Shown: positions 58,939 to 64,000 of the stretch, piece after piece
How positions within the stretch are numbered: position 1 is the first letter of the stretch
How the letters are laid out: each line of letters begins with the position of its first letter
Assembly (NCBI RefSeq): GCF_035920345.1
Contig: NZ_CP109149.1
Coordinates: 3,968,001-4,032,000, forward strand
Direction: 5' to 3'
Source: Nocardia vinacea
GTDB lineage: Bacteria > Actinomycetota > Actinomycetes > Mycobacteriales > Mycobacteriaceae
Length of the DNA: 64,000 bases
Position numbers and translations under genes: made by a program
The notes under the pieces: generated by a model
What the model was told of the DNA's origin: nothing
The model's input: only the letters and a program-made list of their open reading frames with translations
The model's database searches: none

Positions 58939-59719
58939 GGTGGGTATCCACCTCGGTGCCGGCCATCGCCCCGGTCATGATCGCGACCGCGTCGGACATG
59001 GAGAATTCGTGTGGTTCGATCACCGCCACCCGGCGGCCGAGTCGCTGAATGTGCACGCGGTCGGCGATCTCGAACACATTGGGCATATTGTGGCTGATCA
59101 CGATCACGGCCAGGCCGCGGTCTCGGACCTCGTGAATCAGGTCCAGCACCATACCGGTCTCCTTGACCCCCAGCGCCGCGGTCGGCTCGTCCATGATCAC
59201 GACATGCCGGGCAAACGCCGCACTGCGCGCGACCGCCACTCCTTGCCGCTGCCCACCGGACAGCGTTTCCACTGCCTGCTTCATGGACCGGATGCCGATC
59301 TTCAGATTCGCCATGTGCAGCTGGGATTCTCGAACCATGCGGTCCTTATCGATCATCCGGAACACCGATCCGAGAATGCCGCGGCGGCGGACTTCCCGGC
59401 CCAGGAACAGATTGTCGGCGATGTCGAGCGCGGGCGCGACCGCCAGATCCTGGTAGACAGTTTCGATGCCGGCACGTCGAGCGTCGACGGGCCGCCGGAA
59501 ACGCACCCGCTTGCCGTCGAGGTAGATCTCGCCCTCGTCCGGGATCAGCGCACCCGACAGCGCCTTGATCAGGGTGGATTTCCCGGCGCCGTTGTCGCCT
59601 ATCACCGCGAGAATCTCGTTCGGATACAGCTCGAAATCCGCCCCGTCGAGGGCGGTGACGTGGCCGTAGCGCTTCACCAATCCCTTCGCCTGCAACACCG
59701 GAGCCTGCTGTTCGCTCAC
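58925..59719 (-). CDS. Sugar ABC transporter ATP-binding protein (FrcA-like, single ATPase domain)
   Basis: A 264-residue ABC ATPase. Walker A is GDNGAGKST, the signature is LSGGQRQGVAVARS, Walker B is VVIMDEPTAALG, and the switch histidine is in VISHNM. It has one nucleotide-binding domain, unlike the double-domain RbsA/MglA types, which matches FrcA-type fructose transporters. It overlaps the permease stop by 4 bases and the kinase start by 14. It energises import by the permease at 59716-60714. Confidence 0.9.
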   Translation of the reverse strand: MSEQQAPVLQAKGLVKRYGHVTALDGADFELYPNEILAVIGDNGAGKSTLIKALSGALIPDEGEIYLDGKRVRFRRPVDARRAGIETVYQDLAVAPALDIADNLFLGREVRRRGILGSVFRMIDKDRMVRESQLHMANLKIGIRSMKQAVETLSGGQRQGVAVARSAAFARHVVIMDEPTAALGVKETGMVLDLIHEVRDRGLAVIVISHNMPNVFEIADRVHIQRLGRRVAVIEPHEFSMSDAVAIMTGAMAGTEVDTHRVRS

Positions 59720-60714
59720 TTCTGCCTCCCGCGGTTGAACTGGTCCACGGCCACCGCCGCGATCACCAGGATGCCGGTGATCAGGGTCTGATAGATCGAC
59801 GGAACTCCCATGAGCTGCAGCCCGTTTCGGATGATGCCGACGATCAGTGCGCCCAGCAGTGTGCCGATGACGCTACCGCGCCCGCCGAACAGGCTGGTGC
59901 CGCCCAGCACGACCGCGGTGATCGAGTCGAGGTTGTCGGTCTGCCCCGCGTTCGGGTCGCCGACACCGGTGCGCGCCACCAGCAGCAGCGCCGCGAGGCC
60001 GTAGATCAGCCCCGCCGCGGTATATACACCCAGCAGCACTCGCCGCGTGTCGATTCCGCTCAGCCGTGCCGCCTCCGGATTGTTACCGACGGCGTAGACG
60101 TGCCGCCCGGCCGCGGTCTGGCGCAGCACATACCAGGCGAGCGCGAACAGCACCAGCATCGCCACGGAACCGTAGGTGATGTCGGTGTCGCCCAGCGGGA
60201 ACGTCTTGTCGAAGTAGGTGAGCGTGCCGGGCAGACCGGAAATCGTCTGCTCTTCGGAGTAGATGTGCGTGAGGGCGAACGCGATGCCGTAGGTGCCGAG
60301 GGTCACGATGAACGGCGGCAGCTTCACCAGACTCACCAAAGAGCCGTTGAGCAAACCGAACCCGGCCGTGAGCGCGAGCCCGAGCACGATCGCCACCAGT
60401 GGCGGCAGCCCGGAGTCGACGGCCAATTTGGTGATGGCGATATTGCCCAGCGCCATCACCGCGCCGTTGGACAGGTCGATGCCCGCTGTGAGGATGATCA
60501 GTGTCTGGCCGATCGCCAGCGTGCCGACCACCATCACCTGCTGCACGATCAGCGAGAAGTTGCCGCCGGTGAGGAATCGATCGGACTGGGCGGCGAAGAA
60601 GACGACGGCGATGATGATCGCCGCGATCGGCCCGAAGTTGGGGATGGCGAGCAGGCGAGTGAGGGTCGACGGTTTCGGCTGCGGCGGTGCCTGCGAACTG
60701 GTGGCGGTGCTCAT
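59716..60714 (-). CDS. Sugar ABC transporter permease (ribose/fructose type)
   Basis: A 332-residue membrane permease of the BPD-2 family with about ten hydrophobic segments. LIILTAGIDLSNGAVMALGNI, VLGGTSLFGGRGSVIGTLLGALIVGIIRNGL and the C-terminal QTLITGILVIAAVAVDQ are typical of RbsC/FrcC permeases. It presumably works as a homodimer with the ATPase at 58925-59719. The start ATG 60714 is 48 bases from the binding-protein stop, consistent with one operon. Confidence 0.9.
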   Translation of the reverse strand: MSTATSSQAPPQPKPSTLTRLLAIPNFGPIAAIIIAVVFFAAQSDRFLTGGNFSLIVQQVMVVGTLAIGQTLIILTAGIDLSNGAVMALGNIAITKLAVDSGLPPLVAIVLGLALTAGFGLLNGSLVSLVKLPPFIVTLGTYGIAFALTHIYSEEQTISGLPGTLTYFDKTFPLGDTDITYGSVAMLVLFALAWYVLRQTAAGRHVYAVGNNPEAARLSGIDTRRVLLGVYTAAGLIYGLAALLLVARTGVGDPNAGQTDNLDSITAVVLGGTSLFGGRGSVIGTLLGALIVGIIRNGLQLMGVPSIYQTLITGILVIAAVAVDQFNRGRQK

Positions 60715-60761
60715 GTGAATCCTTGCTGCTCCTTGCGGTTACGACGGCGAGGCCCCGGCGC

Positions 60762-61781
60762 TCACCCCCAGCAGTTGTCCAGGCCGAACTGCACGTCCTT
60801 GGAGTCCACGCCCGCTTGCGGTTTCGCGGTGATCAGCGTGACTCCGGTATCGGTGTAGCCACTGACCTTCTTGCCGTTCTTGGCGTAATCGACGACCGCC
60901 TTCACGCCCTCGGCGGCCATCTTCAGCGGGTACTGCTGCGAGGTCGCCGCGATCTTGCCGTCCTTGACCGCCTGCACACCGCTGCAGCCGCCGTCCACCG
61001 ACACGATCAGGGCACTGTTCTCCTTGCCCGCGGTCTTCAGCGCGGTGTACGCACCCAGCGCGGACGGCTCGTTGATGGTGTAGACGAGGTTGATGTCGGG
61101 ATCCTTCTGCAGGCAGGTTTCCATGGCGGTCTGCGCCTTGGCCTGGTCGCCCTGGGCGGGTTGCGCACACACCACATTCGGCGCGGTGACGTCCTGGGTC
61201 ATGTCCTGAGTGGCCTGGGCCGCGCCGTAGCCGGACAGGAAACCGTTGTGCCGCAACACACCGACGGTGACGCCGGGGTTGAGGTCGATCATTGCGATCT
61301 TCACCGGCTTGTCGCCCTCGGCGGCCTTTGCGTACTTGCCGATCAGCTGCCCCGCGGTGAAGTTGTTGGTTGCGAACAGGGCGTCGACGGCGCTCTGCGG
61401 GTCGGTCGGGGTGTCCAGCGCGATCACCTGCACCCCCTTGGCGCGCGCCTTCTCGACGGCGGGCACGATCGCCTTGGTGTCGCTGGCGGTGATGAGAATG
61501 CCCTTGGCGCCGGCGTTGACCATGTTCTCGATCGCCGTCACCTGGCTGGCGTTGTCCCCGTCGAATTTGCCGGCGGCAGTCAGCAGTTTGACGCCCGCGG
61601 CGTCGGCCTCCTTCTGGGCGCCCTCCTTCATCTTGACGAAGAAGGGGTTGGTGTCGGTCTTGGTGATCAGGCCGACCGTGATCTGCCCGGAACTGGAGCC
61701 CTTGCCACATGCGGTGGCAGAGAGGGTGAGGGCGCTGACGGCCAGACAGACGGCGGCGAGGCGGACGGCACGAGAGGACAT
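60762..61781 (-). CDS. Sugar ABC transporter substrate-binding lipoprotein
   Basis: A 339-residue type I sugar-binding protein starting at ATG 61781. The N-terminal signal ends in the lipobox LSATAC, so it is a lipoprotein. VGLITKTDTNPFFVKMKEGAQKEADAAGVKLLTAAG, ILITASDTKAIVPAVEKARAKGVQVIALDTP and VYTINEPSALGAYTAL follow the ribose/fructose-binding family. It is the first gene of the transporter operon. A palindromic operator and a CRP-like site lie just upstream. The sugar is probably a pentose or ketose; that is inference. Confidence 0.9.
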   Translation of the reverse strand: MSSRAVRLAAVCLAVSALTLSATACGKGSSSGQITVGLITKTDTNPFFVKMKEGAQKEADAAGVKLLTAAGKFDGDNASQVTAIENMVNAGAKGILITASDTKAIVPAVEKARAKGVQVIALDTPTDPQSAVDALFATNNFTAGQLIGKYAKAAEGDKPVKIAMIDLNPGVTVGVLRHNGFLSGYGAAQATQDMTQDVTAPNVVCAQPAQGDQAKAQTAMETCLQKDPDINLVYTINEPSALGAYTALKTAGKENSALIVSVDGGCSGVQAVKDGKIAATSQQYPLKMAAEGVKAVVDYAKNGKKVSGYTDTGVTLITAKPQAGVDSKDVQFGLDNCWG

Positions 61782-61804
61782 CGATGTGCTCCTGCGATAC
61801 TGGG

Positions 61805-61820
61805 ATGACAACGTTGTCAT
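61805..61820. promoter_or_regulatory. LacI-type operator, perfect 16-bp palindrome
   Basis: ATGACAACGTTGTCAT is a perfect palindrome centred on CG, the usual form of LacI-family operators. It lies 24 bases upstream of the binding-protein start and about 95 upstream of the divergent LacI gene. Confidence 0.75.
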
Positions 61821-61830
61821 GACGATAGAA

Positions 61831-61846
61831 CGTGATCAAGCTCACG
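61831..61846. promoter_or_regulatory. CRP-like site
   Basis: CGTGA-TCAAGC-TCACG has the GTGA-N6-TCAC spacing and symmetry of CRP-family sites. It is between the divergent LacI and transporter genes and may add catabolite control. No CRP gene is in the window. Confidence 0.4.
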
Positions 61847-61914
61847 TCTAGAGGAATCTCCTAAGATGTTGGCCGAGAACAGCAGCGTTCCACGACACAC
61901 AGAAGCAGGTGGCG

Positions 61915-62970
61915 ATGTCAGCGTTGTCAGACCGGTTGCCGCGCCGGAGCGCCACCATGCGCGAGGTCGCCGCGCTGGCGGGGGTCAGTATCAAGACAGT
62001 GTCGCGGGTGGTGCGCGGCGAGGGCGGCGTTTCGCCGGAACTGGCCGCACGGGTGACCGATGCCGCCGCAATGCTCGACTATCGGCACAATCTCGCCGCC
62101 AGCACGCTACGCGGCCACGGCCAGAAGACGGCCGCGATCGGCCTCGTGCTGATGGATGTCGCCAACCCCTACGCATCGGCACTGCATCGCGCGGTCGAGG
62201 ATTTCGCGCACGGCCGTGGCACTTTGGTGTTCGCGGTCAGCAGCGACGAGGATCCCGACCGGCAGCGGGAAGTCCTCGACGCCCTGCTGTCCCGGCGCGT
62301 GGACGGGCTGATCGTGATGCCGGTAGGCGCCGACCACGGCGCGCTGCTCCACGAGCAGAGGCGCGGCACACCCATCGTTTTCGTCGACCGCGCGCCGGCC
62401 ACCGCTGAAATCGACAGTGTCACCGTCGACAACCACGACGGCGCACGTCGCGCGATCGAGCATCTGGCCGCCCACGGGCACCGGCGGATCGCGTATCTCG
62501 GTGACCTGCAGACGATCTGGACCGCCGCCGAACGCTACGCCGGCTACGTCGAGGGTCTGGCCTGCACGGGAATCCCGCTCGACCCCACCCTGATCTGCGC
62601 CGACCTGCACTCACCGGAAGTAGCTGAGGCCGCCGCGGACGCCCTGCTGTCTCGCCCCGATCGCCCTACCGCATTGTTCAGCGCGCAGAACCTGGTCACG
62701 GTCGGCGCGCTGCGCGCCATCCAAAAACGCGGCCTGCAAACCGAAATCGCGCTCGTCGGCTTCGACGACCTCCCCCTGGCCGAACTCCTCTCCCCCGCCC
62801 TGACCGCGGTCACCCAGGACCCATCGAGCATCGGCCGCACCGCCGCCGAAATCCTGTTCACCCGCCTCGACGGCGACATCTCCGCACCCCGGCACGAGGT
62901 GATCCCGACTCGTCTTCTCGTTCGCGGGTCCGGGGAAATAGCGGCGCCCGGAATTCGTGCCAACGGCTAG
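61915..62970 (+). CDS. LacI-family transcriptional regulator
   Basis: A 351-residue regulator if ATG 61915 is used; GTG 61909 is also in frame. The DNA-binding start is ATMREVAALAGVSIKTVSRVVRGEGGVSPELAARV, with the hinge NLAASTLRG. The C-terminal sugar-binding core (IGLVLMDVANPYASALHRAVE, VDGLIVMPVG, VGFDDLPLAELL, LTAVTQDPSSIGRTAAEILF) is the usual binding-protein-like fold. It is divergent from the sugar transporter and probably binds the palindrome at 61805-61820, releasing it on binding a sugar or sugar phosphate. Confidence 0.9.
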   Translation: MSALSDRLPRRSATMREVAALAGVSIKTVSRVVRGEGGVSPELAARVTDAAAMLDYRHNLAASTLRGHGQKTAAIGLVLMDVANPYASALHRAVEDFAHGRGTLVFAVSSDEDPDRQREVLDALLSRRVDGLIVMPVGADHGALLHEQRRGTPIVFVDRAPATAEIDSVTVDNHDGARRAIEHLAAHGHRRIAYLGDLQTIWTAAERYAGYVEGLACTGIPLDPTLICADLHSPEVAEAAADALLSRPDRPTALFSAQNLVTVGALRAIQKRGLQTEIALVGFDDLPLAELLSPALTAVTQDPSSIGRTAAEILFTRLDGDISAPRHEVIPTRLLVRGSGEIAAPGIRANG

Positions 62971-62984
62971 CCGGCATTCCGGCT
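62969..62984 (+). terminator. Hairpin overlapping LacI gene end
   Basis: AGCCGG-CATT-CCGGCT gives a perfect 6-bp GC-rich stem starting in the LacI stop codon. No T-tract follows. Possible intrinsic terminator. Confidence 0.35.
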
Positions 62985-63196
62985 CCGCGATACGCGTGTC
63001 CCGCTCAACGATCCAGCCGTCAACGCGGCTATCGCCGCGGCCTGGGCAACCACCGACTCGGCAAGTCGCCTATAGGTCGGCTACGGCATGAACACAGCCC
63101 TCACACGCCGATCCGCGCAATCAGATCCATAGCCCCCGCACCATGCCGAGCCAAACCATGCATGATCGCGAAAAACAGGCGACGCCGTAGTCCCTC
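62985..63196. other. Intergenic region without recognised features
   Basis: About 210 bases between the LacI gene and a doubtful minus-strand frame. I see no coding frame, RNA gene or repeat here that I could support. Confidence 0.4.
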
Positions 63197-63557
63197 CTAA
63201 GAGGGCGAATCCCCCTGGCGCTCATCATCTCTCGTGTCGTCGATCCCCTCCTCGCCCGGAATTCGGCCGCCGAACATGCGCCCCAGATCGCCCACAAACG
63301 CCCGCTGCGACTCCGGTCCGACCTCTCGAGACCCCATCCGGTAGCGGTTCCGGCCGGCTGCGTCGACGCAGGGGCCTATTCCGTGGTTCCTGTGTTCGGG
63401 CCTTGGAGGCGAACAAAGCCTTTGCGGCCGAATGGGCTTCCTCCGACGCGGGCGGCGCAACCGTCAACGCGGGTTGGAACTTCGGCGCGAACGGCACCGG
63501 ACGCGCCGACCGAATCAGAGCGGTCACATGCGCGGGCATGATCCGCTCCGTCGACAC
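63197..63557 (-). pseudogene. Possible frameshifted hypothetical gene
   Basis: Two overlapping minus-strand frames each look coding for part of their length. The upstream one starts near 63557 (GTG) or 63539 (ATG) and reads MPAHVTALIRSARPVPFAP onward to ALFASKAR. The downstream one reads NRYRMGSREVGPESQRAFVG onward to a stop at 63197. Third-position GC is high in the first half of one and the second half of the other. A single-base shift around 63370-63420 would join them into one protein of about 120 residues. No family is recognised. A sequencing error or a real decay event are both possible. Confidence 0.3.
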
Positions 63558-63621
63558 CGCGTAGTGCGCTCCAATCGCCTCCAGTGCGGCATCACGCTGC
63601 CAACCAACCTGGTAGCGGCGT

Positions 63622-63651
63622 CGAGCCCGGTTATCCGGCTAGTCCGGCTCG
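63622..63651 (-). terminator. Hairpin at the end of the MFS gene
   Basis: CGAGCC and GGCTCG form the outer stem around a smaller CCGG-type stem, spanning the stop codon of the minus-strand transporter gene. GC-rich and without a T-tract. Confidence 0.3.
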
Positions 63652-64000
63652 GCCATCCGGGTTGGACTCGGTGCGGCAGCGGGCGGGGTCCGGCCCCGGC
63701 GCCGCCCGGGTGCCAATGCGCCGATGGCGAGTGCGGCGGCCAAGGTCAGGGCCCCGAGAATAGCCGCTGCTTGCCGGACGCCGTGGACGAACGCGGCCTT
63801 GGCCGCGTCGGCGAGCGGTTGCGCTTGCGGGCCCAGATGCTCGACCACGGCCAGTGCGCCGACCAGTGAGCCGGAGACCGGACCGCGTAGCTGTTGCGGG
63901 AGCATCGGCAGGATCGTCGCGATCTGGCGGCTGTAGCCCGCGGCGAGAATGCTTCCGGCCAAGGCTATTCCGATCGCGGCGCCGACCTCGCGCGATACGT
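63639..64000 (-). CDS. MFS transporter, C-terminal part (DHA2/EmrB type, partial)
   Basis: The frame runs off the right edge of the window, so the start is missing. The visible 120 residues begin VSREVGAAIGIALAGSILAAGY. That is the conserved R-E-V/L-G-A-A-x-G segment near the last helices of 14-helix drug-proton antiporters. A loop with LAVVEHLGPQAQPLADAAKAAFVHGVRQA follows, then a final helix AAILGALTLAAALAIGAL and a basic tail. Members export drugs or hydrophobic compounds. The substrate cannot be told from this part. Confidence 0.75.
   Translation of the reverse strand, partial: VSREVGAAIGIALAGSILAAGYSRQIATILPMLPQQLRGPVSGSLVGALAVVEHLGPQAQPLADAAKAAFVHGVRQAAAILGALTLAAALAIGALAPGRRRGRTPPAAAPSPTRMAEPD

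Overview
The window is high-GC DNA with frequent GTG/TTG starts, ATGA or GTGA stop-start overlaps, and long operons of acyl-CoA and lipid enzymes. These include a fatty-acyl-AMP ligase beside an LppX/LprG-like lipoprotein, heteromeric acyl-CoA dehydrogenase pairs, P450s, a mycofactocin-type SDR and a mycothiol-type isomerase. This points to a mycolic-acid actinomycete, most likely Nocardia or a close relative. The assignment is an inference from gene content; there is no rRNA or marker gene in the window. I saw no tRNA, rRNA, CRISPR array, insertion sequence or replication origin.

Layout. (1) 1-6007: a lipid synthesis/export module on the + strand, with the tail of a probable ketosynthase, a DUF3237 protein, a DrrA/DrrB-like ABC exporter, a DUF1702 protein, a fatty-acyl-AMP ligase, a lipid-carrier lipoprotein and an SCP2 protein. 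(2) 6067-25047: a large CoA-thioester catabolic region with a CoA-transferase, CaiB, two acyl-CoA ligases, two crotonases, SDRs, an AcuI-like reductase, a double-hotdog hydratase, four acyl-CoA dehydrogenases in two pairs, a GntR/FadR regulator and an aldehyde dehydrogenase. (3) 25121-29466: a truncated P450, an amidohydrolase, a two-domain TetR regulator and a DapB-like oxidoreductase. (4) 29662-43047: a + strand oxidative pathway with a propeller lactonase, SDRs, a Rieske oxygenase, a Baeyer-Villiger monooxygenase, a ThDP enzyme, an aldehyde dehydrogenase, a TauD dioxygenase, a thioesterase and accessory proteins. (5) 43064-53842: a mycofactocin-type SDR, a NorQ/NorD-like AAA-VWA pair with an AveC-like membrane protein and a leaderless binding protein, then a P450, an acyl-CoA dehydrogenase pair and a second two-domain TetR. 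(6) 53876-57782: ferredoxin-SDR-P450 under a single-domain TetR, then a mycothiol-type isomerase. (7) 57976-62970: a sugar ABC transporter with kinase and LacI regulator. (8) 62985-64000: a possible frameshifted gene and the end of an MFS transporter.

Regulatory signals tie these blocks together. A 14-bp palindrome of the form ATCCT-N4-AGGAT recurs at three promoters (9635, 21661, 29537), one of them next to the GntR gene. A second motif, close to RACCnAAnATTyGTTC, recurs at eight sites between 25 and 49 kb and surrounds the two-domain TetR gene. A compound TGCT/AGCA operator occurs twice around the single-domain TetR. A perfect palindrome lies in the LacI-transporter intergenic region.

The most unusual structure is a tandem array at about 20240-20525. 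The junction between two acyl-CoA dehydrogenase genes has been duplicated twice, giving two micro-ORFs of 37 and 40 codons that copy the start of the downstream gene and are chained by stop-start overlaps. A MIRU-like 26-codon mini-ORF sits in another operon junction at 36332-36412.
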